Counted from the first letter of the stretch, positions 27,060-36,127 are shown. The stretch is DNA of 64,000 nt from Paenibacillus sp. JNUCC-31 (GCF_014844075.1 NZ_CP062165.1:4960001-5024000), one strand, 5' to 3'. Made by a program: numbers and translations. The notes: generated from the letters alone by a model not told the origin.

Positions 27060-27491
27060 ATGACCACAAACAAACTAACCACTGCGATCGCTGACGCTCT
27101 GACGCAGCATTTCCCTAACATCCCGATCCAACCTGCAACTGGCAGCACAAGTCCCTTACCAGACGCCAAAGGCATCACCTACCGCCTGCTGTCCGCCCAA
27201 CTTACCCGGGAACGCAGCGATCGCTTCGTGCAATCCCATGCCTTTGAGATCCGCTGGCTTGATGCAGGCAACATTCCATCCACCCTGCCGGACGAGCTCT
27301 TCGAAGCGCTGGAAACCATCGAAGTAGAGGGAACCCCCTATCGAGCAACGGAGCTGCGTTGGGAGACCGAGGGCGCTACACCTCGATTGCTGGTGTACTA
27401 CACGATGCGAACCAGCAAAGTGTCGGAGTCCGCCCCTGCCATGCAACAACTCGAACAGCGCCCAACCGCACTTAAAGCCGCGAAAGAATAA
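27060..27491 (+). CDS. xkdJ: tail terminator protein (set 2)
   Basis: Protein of 143 aa in the place of PBSX XkdJ/YqbJ (phage tail terminator family). It has alternating strands, with FVQSHAFEIRWLDAG in the middle and a beta-rich ATPRLLVYYTMRTSKV near the end; the C-terminal 25 residues are a charged tail. A strong AAGGAGGTGA precedes the ATG. It replaces the 303-aa protein that opens set 1. Confidence 0.7.
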   Translation: MTTNKLTTAIADALTQHFPNIPIQPATGSTSPLPDAKGITYRLLSAQLTRERSDRFVQSHAFEIRWLDAGNIPSTLPDELFEALETIEVEGTPYRATELRWETEGATPRLLVYYTMRTSKVSESAPAMQQLEQRPTALKAAKE

Positions 27492-27500
27492 CTATATAAA

Positions 27501-27716
27501 TTGAACTAAACATTTACACGAGAATGGAGGGACAGAAATAACCTGAAGAAGCGGAGCTAAAAGCTTTCTGAAAGAAAGCTGCTTCGGAAGCATGAACTCG
27601 CCTTTATCCCCGGATTTTCCCCTTTGAAAAAGGGAATTAAAAAAATCTGGGGATAACAGCGATCGGAAGGTTGTTCTGTCATCGGAGTGGCAAATGTAAA
27701 TATTTTTTAGTTGAAC
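27501..27716 (+). repeat. structured repeat family, copy C (type II) with terminal inverted repeats
   Basis: Left end TTGAACTAAACATTTACAC (27501-27519) is inverted at the right end (27696-27716, complement reads GTTCAACTAA...TATTTAC). Inside are the perfect hairpin AGCTTTCTGAAAGAAAGCT, the stem TTATCCCCGGATTTT with AAAATCTGGGGATAA, and ACAGCGATCGGAAGG. It lies between the terminator and pre-sheath genes of set 2. Confidence 0.87.
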
Positions 27717-27742
27717 TTTAAATAATCAAATGAGGGATTTAC

Positions 27743-27967
27743 ATGAAAGGAATGGGAGGCGTATTGGCGATGTTTACAAAAAAGGAACCGGAGCGTAAGA
27801 GCCCCGCAACCAACCAGAAATACAGCAAAGCACAGTTCGCTGAATCCAGGCAATTGAGCCGAATGGAGAAAGACATTTTGGCAGCGGTGCTGCTGGAACA
27901 ACATACGTACTCCATGGAAGAAGCACAGCAACACATCCAACAATTTATGAATGGGGAGGCACAATAA
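27743..27967 (+). CDS. small pre-sheath protein (set 2)
   Basis: Protein of 74 aa, homologous at its C-terminus to the 66-aa set 1 protein (MEEAQQHIQQFM against IEEAQVRINQFM). The N-terminus is basic. Its stop overlaps the sheath start region (TAATG), the same coupling as in set 1. GAGGG lies 6 nt before the ATG at 27743; ATG 27770 after GGGAGGC is an alternative start. Function unknown. Confidence 0.72.
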   Translation: MKGMGGVLAMFTKKEPERKSPATNQKYSKAQFAESRQLSRMEKDILAAVLLEQHTYSMEEAQQHIQQFMNGEAQ

Positions 27968-29277
27968 TGGCTGGAGGAACATGGACGACTCAAAACAAGG
28001 TACGCCCTGGCGTATATATGAATTTTGCATCGGAGGGCTCATTGCCGGGTACGGTAGGTGAGCGAGGAACGGTGGCTTTGGCATTGCCATTGTCATGGGG
28101 ACAAGCGGGCACGATCCTGACTGTACAAGCGGGTGAAGATGTACAAGCCAAATTAGGCTATGACTGGCCCCAATTGCTGCTCATCCGTGAGGCGTTGAAA
28201 CGGGCACAGACTTTGCTTCTCTATCGTCTCAATGCGGGTACAACAGCCAAAGCAACACTGGACAAACTAACGGTGACAGCTCAACACGGCGGTGTGCGTG
28301 GTAACGATTTGGCAGTTGTAATCTCAGCTAATATCAATGATCCAGACCAATTGGATGTCTCCACTTTGCTTGCGGGTAAGGAAGTGGACAAACAAACGGC
28401 ATCTACCATCGAAGAACTGGAAGCCAACGCATACGTTACATTCACTGGTGCAGGAGCCCTCACAACTACAGCCGCGCTCCCACTAACAGGTGGACAGGAT
28501 GGTACAGCAACCAACCAGGAGCATGCGGATTTCCTTACGAAACTGGAAGTACTGGATTTTAACACCGTCGGTCTGATCTCGGATGACGCCACATTGAAAT
28601 CGGTCTACACCGCCTACATCAAGCGTTTGCGCGACACTGAGGGCAAGAAGGTACAACTGGTGCTGGCAGATTATCCGGCTGCGGATCACGAAGGAGTGAT
28701 CAGTGTCAAAAACGGCGTTGTGCTCGCAGACGGTACCGTTTTGACGCCGAAACAAACGGTAGCATGGACGGCCGGCGCAACAGCTGGAGCCAATCTCAAT
28801 GAATCCCTGACGTTCCGTGCCTATGACGATGCCGTGGATGTTAACGGCCGACTGACGCACAGCGAGACGGAAGCGGCACTGCGCAATGGTGAGTTCGTCT
28901 TTACGGCGAGCAGCAACCGCGCGGTGGTGGAGCAGGATGTGAATACGTTCCGTTCCGTAACACCGGATAAGGCACGTCATTTTGCCAAAAACCGTGTTGT
29001 TCGTGTGCTCGATGGCATTGCCAACGACATGAAACGGATTTTCGAGTCCTATTTTATCGGCAAAGTCAACAACAACGAAGATGGGCGCAGCCTGTTCCGT
29101 TCCCAATGTGTTACGTACCTGAAGCAGCTTCAGGATATCGGGGCAATCCAAAATTTTGATTCCAAAACGGATATCACTGTTACTCCGGGAAATGAAACAG
29201 ACAGCATTCTTATCGAGATTCAGGTTCAACCAGTAGATTCCGTTGAAAAAGTATACATGAAAGTGAAGGTGGTTTAA
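27967..29277 (+). CDS. xkdK: contractile tail sheath protein (set 2)
   Basis: Protein of 436 aa, PBSX XkdK-like. It begins MAGGTWTTQNKVRPGVYMNF. The C-terminal core VNTFRSVTPDKARHF, RVVRVLDGIANDMKRI and YFIGKVNNNEDGRSLFRSQCV matches the family and aligns with set 1. Overall the two sheaths are well diverged, so mixed assembly of the two sheath types is unlikely. Confidence 0.94.
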   Translation: MAGGTWTTQNKVRPGVYMNFASEGSLPGTVGERGTVALALPLSWGQAGTILTVQAGEDVQAKLGYDWPQLLLIREALKRAQTLLLYRLNAGTTAKATLDKLTVTAQHGGVRGNDLAVVISANINDPDQLDVSTLLAGKEVDKQTASTIEELEANAYVTFTGAGALTTTAALPLTGGQDGTATNQEHADFLTKLEVLDFNTVGLISDDATLKSVYTAYIKRLRDTEGKKVQLVLADYPAADHEGVISVKNGVVLADGTVLTPKQTVAWTAGATAGANLNESLTFRAYDDAVDVNGRLTHSETEAALRNGEFVFTASSNRAVVEQDVNTFRSVTPDKARHFAKNRVVRVLDGIANDMKRIFESYFIGKVNNNEDGRSLFRSQCVTYLKQLQDIGAIQNFDSKTDITVTPGNETDSILIEIQVQPVDSVEKVYMKVKVV

Positions 29278-29278
29278 G

Positions 29279-29737
29279 ATGGCATTTTTGAAAGCAAGTG
29301 ACACGATCTCCGGCCAGGAGGGCCGCGCATACGCAACGATTAATGGACAGACCGAAGAAATGTTCTATGTGAAGACACTGGAAGCAACGGTGGAGAAACA
29401 AAAAGCAGAGGTCAAAACCCTTGGCCGCCGCGGTGTACAGCACAAAGCTACTGGTTGGTCCGGCTCGGGTTCCATGACGATCTTTTATACCACCTCCCGT
29501 TTCCGTGAGTTGATGCTCCAGTACATGCAGAATGGCGTGGACACCTACTTCGACATTGAAGTGACCAACGAAGATCCTTCGTCCACCATTGGAAAACAGA
29601 CCGTGACCCTCAAAGGCGTCAACCTCGACAGTGTAATCATGGCATCCCTGGATACCGAATCCGAGGCGTTGGAGGAAGAAGTAAGCTTTACCTTTGAAGA
29701 TGTCGATATGCCTGTATCGTTTAATCTGCCTAAGTAA
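29279..29737 (+). CDS. xkdM: tail tube protein (set 2)
   Basis: Protein of 152 aa, XkdM family. It begins MAFLKASDTISGQEGRAYATING and has VKTLGRRGVQHKATGWSGSGSM, the tube-protein loop equivalent to GNDWKVHKNGAKKGTGTM of set 1, then an acidic C-terminal strand EEEVSFTFEDVDMPVSF. It begins 1 nt after the sheath stop, the compact arrangement that repeat B disrupts in set 1. Confidence 0.92.
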   Translation: MAFLKASDTISGQEGRAYATINGQTEEMFYVKTLEATVEKQKAEVKTLGRRGVQHKATGWSGSGSMTIFYTTSRFRELMLQYMQNGVDTYFDIEVTNEDPSSTIGKQTVTLKGVNLDSVIMASLDTESEALEEEVSFTFEDVDMPVSFNLPK

Positions 29738-29858
29738 CGTAGAACTTGCAAACATATGAACAATAGATCTATAACGAGTTTGACTTTAGCAACGGGTTTG
29801 TAAAATAAACCTATTCAACTTGCCTGTGTTACGGGCTATTTGTCGTGTCCAAATTCTC

Positions 29859-29892
29859 GTGCAAGTTCTCTTCTTTTGAAGAGAATTTGCAC
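29859..29892 (+). other. 15-bp hairpin between tube and chaperone genes (set 2)
   Basis: GTGCAAGTTCTCTTC (29859-29873), loop TTTT, GAAGAGAATTTGCAC (29878-29892): 15 pairs with a single G-T wobble. No T tract follows, so it is unlikely to be a simple terminator. It may protect the 3' end of a processed sheath-tube mRNA. Confidence 0.75.
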
Positions 29893-29965
29893 ATTCTCAG
29901 CACAGTACACTTGCTCTTCGCAGCTTCTTGCGGCGGGGAGCCTAACTTTAGAGGAGGAACTATAC

Positions 29966-30388
29966 ATGAGTGGATTGAGTATGTTTTTTGCACAAAATGC
30001 AGCGGCGGATACAACGGAGGAGTTTATTGTATCTTCCCGTTTCAAGGATGAGAAAGGCGAACCGGTTGCTTGGAAATTACGCAGCATGACCGAAGATGAG
30101 AACCAGGAGTGCCGCAAGGCAGCTACCCGCAAAATCAAGGGCAAGAACGGGGTATACACACCTGACATTGATGCCAATGATTACATGGCTCGCCTGATGA
30201 GTGCCAGCGTGGTGTACCCTGATCTGAAAAATGCGGAGCTTCAACGTTCGTATGGCGTGATGGGGGCAGAATCGCTTTTGCGGAAAATGCTGCTGCCTGG
30301 GGAATTTGCTTCACTAGGAGAACAAGTCCAGAAGCTGAACGGCTTCAATCAGGACATGAACGAACTGGTGGATGACGTAAAAAACTAA
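29966..30388 (+). CDS. xkdN: tail assembly chaperone, 0-frame product (set 2)
   Basis: Protein of 140 aa, XkdN family (FFAQNAAADTTEEFIVSSRFKDEKG, WKLRSMTEDENQECRKAA, GAESLLRKMLLPGEFASL). It ends VDDVKN at a TAA directly after A AAA AAC. The ATG at 29966 is 6 nt after GAGGAGG; the upstream extension of this frame is not coding. A -1 shift adds about 60 residues. Confidence 0.9.
   Translation: MSGLSMFFAQNAAADTTEEFIVSSRFKDEKGEPVAWKLRSMTEDENQECRKAATRKIKGKNGVYTPDIDANDYMARLMSASVVYPDLKNAELQRSYGVMGAESLLRKMLLPGEFASLGEQVQKLNGFNQDMNELVDDVKN
30379..30385 (+). promoter_or_regulatory. programmed -1 frameshift site A AAA AAC (set 2)
   Basis: The heptamer is in the right register (GTA AAA AAC TAA). The -1 frame is open to 30567. 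Position and heptamer are the same as in set 1, although the proteins are diverged. Confidence 0.9.
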
Positions 30389-30567
30389 TTAAAGAGGGCG
30401 ATTCCGAAGCCAACCTGGCTTATTACGCTCTCCATGAATTGAATATTCTTCCGCATGAACTAATGGCCTTCTCCATACGCGAGCGAGCGGCCATCTACGC
30501 CATGATCTCCATTCGGGTGGAAGAAGAGAAGAAAGAGCGGTCCAAGAGCCGCGCCCGGAAAAAATAA
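30385..30567 (+). CDS. frameshift extension of the tail assembly chaperone (set 2)
   Basis: From 30385 (CTA ATT AAA) the -1 frame encodes about 60 residues to TAA at 30565-30567. It has ANLAYYALHELNILPHELM and a highly basic end (EEKKERSKSRARKK). It is expected as a fusion to the 140-aa chaperone. The basic tail suits contact with the tape measure. Confidence 0.85.
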   Translation, partial: LIKEGDSEANLAYYALHELNILPHELMAFSIRERAAIYAMISIRVEEEKKERSKSRARKK

Positions 30568-30588
30568 AAGGGAAGGAGGGAGAAATGA

Positions 30589-32682
30589 ATGTCTGATACA
30601 AAGATTGATGTAATCAATCCTCCATCCGTAAATAATCTGATCAACAACTTGAATCTGGTCCAGGTGAGAACAACCGAAATTTTGAACAATTTCAACCAGA
30701 TTAACCGGATTAATTTGAATCAATTTAATCAGACGAACATATCCAACCACTTTAATCAAGTAAACCAGCAACTGAATGTAACCATTAATCTGATGGAAAA
30801 GCTGGAGGATACGGCTGATGATACAAGCGATTCCTTGGGTGATAATCTGAACAAGCTCTCCAAGTGGCTGCAAATGATAAAGTCGGCTGGGAGTGTCGTG
30901 TTAAAAGCGGCTGCTGAGGAAGAAGACTTCAAGTATCGTTACATGGTTGCCGCTGAAGACCCGGTGCTCGGGGAAGGCATCTATAATAAGTTTCGAGATC
31001 AAGCCTCTAAAAGTGGTCAGAACACTAATGATTCACTGAAATCTTCTCTAGGCTTCTTGCCTTTGGCACAGAATACAGGTCAGGTAGATCAGTTAAATGA
31101 ACTGACTCAACGTTTGAGCATGTTATCACCGGATGGTAAAAGTCTGTCAGATGCGTCAAAGGCCATTGTTAGTGCTATGAATGGAAAAAACTCAGATTTG
31201 GCAAGTCAATTTAACATTCCGGAAAGTGCATTGAATGGAGCCGGCTTGGGTGAATTTATTCAAACGAAAGACCTTGACGGCTTCATACAAGGATTGCAGA
31301 CGGTTCTTGAAATGCAGGGATACACACAACAGGCCTTTGATACTATGCTTGATTCTCCATTGCAAAAATGGACGGCTCTTGTGAACCAGTTCAATGGTAT
31401 ATTGTCTGAAATCGGAACGAAAGCGTTGGAAGTTTTGTCTCCGGTACTTGATCGGTTAAATGAAGCAATAAGCTCAGGCCAGTTCAGTGCTTTTATTGAA
31501 TGGATTGGTGGGGCATTTGCAATCATCGCTCAGGTAGTGGCGTTTATCGTGGATGGGTTCATTAATTTTGCTACAGTCGTGCAAGAAAACTGGGATATCA
31601 TTGCACCTATTTTGACTGCGATCGCTATGGTGCTGCTCTACAATATTATTATTTCACTTGGTATGGTGATCGCTGAGGTGTATTCTCTCGCTGCGGCATG
31701 GTTGGTAGCTAATTGGCCTGTGTTGCTTGTTATTGCTGCAATTGCACTACTCATTTATATTTTGCAATTATGCGGAGTTACAGCCGGAGATATGGTTGGG
31801 ACGATAATCGGTTATTTTTATATGGTATATGAACACATGAGATCGATTTTTGCATCGATTCTTAATTATGTAATGTCCTGGGCTGAATTTTTCATTAATT
31901 TATTCATTGATCCGGTCTATGCATTCAAAAAGCTGTTTGTTGACATGGGACTCATTGTGCTACAGATCCTATTCAACATCACGAAGGGAATTGAGGATTT
32001 CGCAGGTGGTTTCAAAGATCAGATCAACTGGATCATAGAAGGCATAAACAAAGTGATACCTTACCTAAATAAGATTTTTGGTACAAATTGGGGAGGTATT
32101 GATCTGCTTACAGATTCAAATGTTCATTCGATGAGCAATAAGATAAAAAGCCTGATGGATGATCTTGAAGCAAGCACACCTGAGAGCGAAAAGGATGTTG
32201 TGAAACTGTGGAGAATGGATGCCTCAGCAGATTATAAAGATGCATTCGATGCAGGGTGGAGCCAGGGGCAGGGTTTGATGGATACCACTAAAGGTATATT
32301 TTCTAACAGTTCTGATAAATTACCCGGGAATTTCGGAGGTGTTACTCCCAGAACACCTTCCATGCCATCAATGCCAACTGCACCTGCTCCCACCGTTGTT
32401 CCCAACAACAATATGAGTAACATCAACAAGATTAACAATATCGGACAGGTGGACAAGATCGGTGACGTGGATGGCACAGTGGATGTGACGAGCGAGGATC
32501 TGAAACTTATGCGTGAGCTGGCAGAGATGCAGGCTATTCAGCGATTTGTCAGTCTGACACCAACTGTCCAGGTCACCACAGGGGATATCAACAGTGGACA
32601 TGACGTTGACAGCATCATCAGCAAAATCACCGATGGACTGAACAGTCAGATCGTCTCCAGCGCCCAGGGGGTGTATGGTTAG
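30589..32682 (+). CDS. xkdO: tape measure protein (set 2)
   Basis: Protein of 697 aa. The N-terminal 75 residues are rich in Asn, Gln, Ile and Leu (for example INRINLNQFNQTNISNHFNQ). A helical region follows, then a long hydrophobic segment (about 300-410) with several membrane-like helices. Near 600-640 is a Pro-rich linker and an NNMSNINKINNIGQVDKIGDVDG repeat-like stretch. At about 0.15 nm per residue a tail near 105 nm is predicted, longer than set 1. AAGGAGGG precedes the ATG. The gene is more AT-rich than its neighbours. Confidence 0.86.
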   Translation: MSDTKIDVINPPSVNNLINNLNLVQVRTTEILNNFNQINRINLNQFNQTNISNHFNQVNQQLNVTINLMEKLEDTADDTSDSLGDNLNKLSKWLQMIKSAGSVVLKAAAEEEDFKYRYMVAAEDPVLGEGIYNKFRDQASKSGQNTNDSLKSSLGFLPLAQNTGQVDQLNELTQRLSMLSPDGKSLSDASKAIVSAMNGKNSDLASQFNIPESALNGAGLGEFIQTKDLDGFIQGLQTVLEMQGYTQQAFDTMLDSPLQKWTALVNQFNGILSEIGTKALEVLSPVLDRLNEAISSGQFSAFIEWIGGAFAIIAQVVAFIVDGFINFATVVQENWDIIAPILTAIAMVLLYNIIISLGMVIAEVYSLAAAWLVANWPVLLVIAAIALLIYILQLCGVTAGDMVGTIIGYFYMVYEHMRSIFASILNYVMSWAEFFINLFIDPVYAFKKLFVDMGLIVLQILFNITKGIEDFAGGFKDQINWIIEGINKVIPYLNKIFGTNWGGIDLLTDSNVHSMSNKIKSLMDDLEASTPESEKDVVKLWRMDASADYKDAFDAGWSQGQGLMDTTKGIFSNSSDKLPGNFGGVTPRTPSMPSMPTAPAPTVVPNNNMSNINKINNIGQVDKIGDVDGTVDVTSEDLKLMRELAEMQAIQRFVSLTPTVQVTTGDINSGHDVDSIISKITDGLNSQIVSSAQGVYG

Positions 32683-33378
32683 ATGGAATATTATATTCAG
32701 CTTAGTTTCAACAACCGATCCGAATACATGTATTTCCCGGTGACACCAGAGAGCATCGAGTTCTCGGATGCGGGGGATGGCAGTACGTTCAATGTTAGCG
32801 CGCTAGGTGAGATTAACGTGATCAAATCGCCCAAGCTGCGTGAAGTCAGTTTCAGCGGGATTTTTCCGGCAGACTACAGTCCGTATCATCTGAACTACGA
32901 TGCAAGCCATCCGGCAGTTCAGAAGCGGTTTTACCGTGATCCATATGAATATGTTAAAAAGATCATCCGCTGGATGCAGACGGGCAGACCCGTGAGGCTG
33001 TTCTTTTCAAGTGCCAGATACACAATTAATATGGCTGTTTCCATTGAGAGCTTTGACTGGAAGGAGACAGCGGGCACGGTAGGGGATATTCAGTATGATA
33101 TCAAGCTGAAGCAGTTCATTTTCTATGCCGCCAAAAAAGTAGTGCCTCTTAAGGACAGTAAGGATAAAGCTGCCTCGAAAACGAAAACTAAAGCCTCCCG
33201 GCCCAATGAAAAAATCCAGGCCAAAACCGTCAAGCTCAAAGCTGGAGACTCCTTGTGGTCGGTTGCTAAAGCCAATCTGGGAGATGGATCTCGTTGGAAA
33301 GAGCTGCAGAAGCTGAATGGCATCAAGGATGCACAGTTGAAGAAGCTGCCGATTGGACTTGTGATCAAGCTTCCGTGA
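32683..33378 (+). CDS. xkdP: LysM-containing baseplate hub protein (set 2)
   Basis: Protein of 231 aa. The N-terminal XkdP domain has YFPVTPESIEFSDAGDGSTFNVSALGEINV and FSGIFPADYSPYHLNY. A Lys-rich linker (about 165-185) leads to a C-terminal LysM domain from KTVKLKAGDSLWSVAK to LKKLPIGLVIKLP. The ATG follows the tape measure stop directly (TAGATG). Confidence 0.92.
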   Translation: MEYYIQLSFNNRSEYMYFPVTPESIEFSDAGDGSTFNVSALGEINVIKSPKLREVSFSGIFPADYSPYHLNYDASHPAVQKRFYRDPYEYVKKIIRWMQTGRPVRLFFSSARYTINMAVSIESFDWKETAGTVGDIQYDIKLKQFIFYAAKKVVPLKDSKDKAASKTKTKASRPNEKIQAKTVKLKAGDSLWSVAKANLGDGSRWKELQKLNGIKDAQLKKLPIGLVIKLP

Positions 33379-33391
33379 AAGGAGAGGACAC

Positions 33392-34402
33392 ATGCAGCAG
33401 CAGATTAGCTTGGATAACAAGCGGAGAAACATGAAAGAGCAGCTATGGCTGGATGACAAGCAGGGTAACATCTGGGATATTAGCGAAATTGCCGGCGACA
33501 TTACGTACAAAACCTCCCGCATCGGCAAGCCTTCCTCTCTGGAATTCACATTGATCAAGGGCAGTCTGTACCAGAACACGAAATTCACATATGAGAATGG
33601 ATATGTTGTGAAATATATCAGCAATGAGGTAGGCATCTTTTACGGATATATCTTCTCGGTGGATAGCGGCAAGGACGAAAGTGTCAAAATCAAAGCCTAC
33701 GACCAGACACGCTATCTGGCCGCAAATCAGACGTACAAGTTCGTTAACGCAACCGCTACGGATGTGATCAAACGAATTGCTACTGACTTTCAGTTGAAGG
33801 TGGGCGAGCTGATTCAGCCGAAATATGTCATTCCTCGTATGTTGTTTGATAATAAAAAACTGATCGACATGATCTGTGAGGCGTTGGACCGGACATTGAT
33901 TTATGGCGGCAAAAACTACATTTTCTACGATGACTTCGGCAAGCTTGTGCTTCGGGATGTGGAAGAGATGCCTTACGGCTTTGTCATTGGGGATAACAGT
34001 CTGCTTACGGATTTCAGCTATACGCGGTCGATTGACGACCAGACGTATAACAAGATCAAGCTGTATCGGGATAACAAGGATACGGGAAAAAGAGAAACGT
34101 TTGTTCATCAGGACTCAGGCAGCATCCGTCAATGGGGGCTGCTTTTTTTGTACCAAAAAGCGGACGATGGCCTGAACAAAGGCCAGATTGATGACATGCT
34201 GAAGACCCTGATGACGCTCCGTAACCGCGAGACACAGACACTGAAAGTGGATGCACTCGGCGATTTCAAGGTGAGGGCGGGCAGTTATGTCAACATCCAG
34301 ATTGAGGAACTGAAGATCAATCAATATTTTCTGGTGGACGAGTGTACGCACAAGGTACAGGGGGGCGTGCACACGATGTCGCTGGATTTGAAGGTGGTGT
34401 AA
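33392..34402 (+). CDS. xkdQ: XkdQ-like baseplate hub protein (set 2)
   Basis: Protein of 336 aa, XkdQ/YqbQ family. WLDDKQGNIWDISEIAGDITYKTSRIGKPSSLEFTLIKG at the start, IKAYDQTRYLAANQTYKF, and the late KVRAGSYVNIQIEELKINQYFLVDECTHKV are diagnostic. AAAGGAGAGG precedes the ATG. Only loosely similar to the set 1 protein. Confidence 0.92.
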   Translation: MQQQISLDNKRRNMKEQLWLDDKQGNIWDISEIAGDITYKTSRIGKPSSLEFTLIKGSLYQNTKFTYENGYVVKYISNEVGIFYGYIFSVDSGKDESVKIKAYDQTRYLAANQTYKFVNATATDVIKRIATDFQLKVGELIQPKYVIPRMLFDNKKLIDMICEALDRTLIYGGKNYIFYDDFGKLVLRDVEEMPYGFVIGDNSLLTDFSYTRSIDDQTYNKIKLYRDNKDTGKRETFVHQDSGSIRQWGLLFLYQKADDGLNKGQIDDMLKTLMTLRNRETQTLKVDALGDFKVRAGSYVNIQIEELKINQYFLVDECTHKVQGGVHTMSLDLKVV

Positions 34403-34408
34403 CGATAA

Positions 34409-34666
34409 ATGATGCTGGACGTGATTAAAAAGGCGGCGGTGGCCGCCGTGGATGCCAAAGCTCCTGTTCAGATAATGTACGGAAGCGTGACAAACACCCA
34501 GCCGCTGGAGATTACCGTTGAACAACGGCTGGCATTGGCTGAGCCTTTTCTGGTACTGCCGGAATCCGTAGCAAACAAAGCTTGGACAGTAGGTGACCAT
34601 GTCTTGTTGTTACGTGTTCAGGGTGGGGACAGCTTTGTTGTGCTGGATCGGCTGGTGAATCCATGA
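34409..34666 (+). CDS. xkdR: DUF2577-type baseplate protein (set 2)
   Basis: Protein of 85 aa. VQIMYGSVTNTQPLEITVEQRLALAEPFL followed by VGDHVLLLRVQGGDSFVVLDRL is the DUF2577 fold, close to PBSX XkdR size. It overlaps the next start by 4 nt (ATGA). Confidence 0.88.
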   Translation: MMLDVIKKAAVAAVDAKAPVQIMYGSVTNTQPLEITVEQRLALAEPFLVLPESVANKAWTVGDHVLLLRVQGGDSFVVLDRLVNP

Positions 34667-35076
34667 TTCCACAGGGTGCCCAAATGAGTGCAGAAGATCA
34701 GGAAGAAGCTGCTATGCTTCCAAGTCTGACGTATGTATTTCAAGCTTCGGGACAGCGGATTGGAAGACTGCAACTGGATGGAAAAGATGCGGTAAAACAG
34801 GCGGTGTATAAAGCGTTGTCCACACGCCGCTACGAGCACCTAATCTATTCTTCGGATTACGGCATGGAATGGTCTTGGGAAGGAATGGCTGGGAGATCCA
34901 TGGTTGAATCGGAACTGGAACGCTGGATTCGCGAAGCGTTGCTTCCGGATGATCGCATTTCGGATGTAACCGAGTTCGATTTTGTCCACGAGGCAGATGG
35001 GGTAAGGGTATCTTTTACCGTGGAAACGGATTTTGGAAGCTTCAGGCAAGAGACGGAGGTGAACATGAATGTATGA
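34663..35076 (+). CDS. xkdS: DUF2634/gp25-like baseplate wedge protein (set 2)
   Basis: Protein of 137 aa, XkdS family: DAVKQAVYKALSTRRYEHLIYSSDYGMEW and ESELERWIREALLPDDRI match the gp25-like core in the same order as set 1. It overlaps xkdR by 4 nt and xkdT by 8 nt. Confidence 0.92.
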   Translation: MIPQGAQMSAEDQEEAAMLPSLTYVFQASGQRIGRLQLDGKDAVKQAVYKALSTRRYEHLIYSSDYGMEWSWEGMAGRSMVESELERWIREALLPDDRISDVTEFDFVHEADGVRVSFTVETDFGSFRQETEVNMNV

Positions 35077-36127
35077 GGAGCAGACGTTTGAAGTCATTTT
35101 GAATCGAATGCTGGACAGGGTCCCGGATGGTGTGGATAAACGTGAAGGCAGCATTATCTATGATGCGGTTGCGCCAGCGGCTGTGGAAATGGCTCAGATG
35201 TATATTGAGCTGGATGTGAACGCCAATCTGAAATTTGCAGACACAGCTTCGGGGGAATACCTTGATCGGGCTGTAGCCTGGTCAGGCATCACTCGTAAAA
35301 CGGCAACCCAGGCACGTTGGGTCGGTAGCTTCAAAGATAATGGAGGTAAACCCGTTGAAGTTCCTTTGGAGAGTCGTTTTTCCACGGGGGATCGGGTGTA
35401 TGTTGTTCTGGAACGCATGGCGGCTGGACAATATGTGTTGGAATGTGAAGTCGTGGGAGCGGAAGGCAATGAATATACAGGGGCGTTGCTGCCCATCGAT
35501 TATATAGCTGGACTGACGACAGCCGAACTGACACAGTTGCTGGTTCCGGGCGAAGACGAAGAGACGGATCAGGCGCTATATGATCGCTATCAGGATAAAG
35601 TATCCCGTCCGATAACAAGTGCGAACAAATATCAATATGAATTGTGGGCACGAGAAAACTCTGGAGTAGGTAAAGCGAAGGCTTTTCCGCTGTGGGATGG
35701 TCCGGGGACAGTCAAAGTGGCATTGCTGAATAATGAAATGAGAACACCCGCTGAGGCGGTTATTGAAGCAGTGCAGAATTATATTGATCCAACCCAGGAT
35801 GGGATGGGCGAAGGCGCTGCTCCAATCGGACCCGTGGTCACGGTTGTGGGAGCGGAGGAAGTGCCTATTCATGTCGAGGTGCAGGTCACGCTTGCTTCTG
35901 GTTCAACGTACGAGGCAGTGAAGACACTGATTGAAAATGGTGTTACTACCTATCTGAAGGAGCTGGCGTTTGCTGATCCGCTTGTCCGTTGGACACGCAT
36001 TGCCAATGTCATTCTGGATATACCGCCCGTGATTGATTATAGCGATCTGCTGGTGAATGGGGGCATGTCCAATCTGGAGATTAAACCGGGTGCAGTGGCC
36101 GTTCTTGGGACGGTGAAGGTGACGTGA
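35069..36127 (+). CDS. xkdT: baseplate J-like protein (set 2)
   Basis: Protein of 352 aa, gpJ family: RMLDRVPDGVDKREGSIIYDAVAPAAVEMA at the start; YIDPTQDGMGEGAAPIGPVVTVVGAEEVP, LKELAFADPLVRWTRIANVILDIPPVIDYS at the end. The C-terminal half is the region most alike between the two sets, consistent with shared ancestry and a conserved interface. Confidence 0.94.
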   Translation: MYEEQTFEVILNRMLDRVPDGVDKREGSIIYDAVAPAAVEMAQMYIELDVNANLKFADTASGEYLDRAVAWSGITRKTATQARWVGSFKDNGGKPVEVPLESRFSTGDRVYVVLERMAAGQYVLECEVVGAEGNEYTGALLPIDYIAGLTTAELTQLLVPGEDEETDQALYDRYQDKVSRPITSANKYQYELWARENSGVGKAKAFPLWDGPGTVKVALLNNEMRTPAEAVIEAVQNYIDPTQDGMGEGAAPIGPVVTVVGAEEVPIHVEVQVTLASGSTYEAVKTLIENGVTTYLKELAFADPLVRWTRIANVILDIPPVIDYSDLLVNGGMSNLEIKPGAVAVLGTVKVT

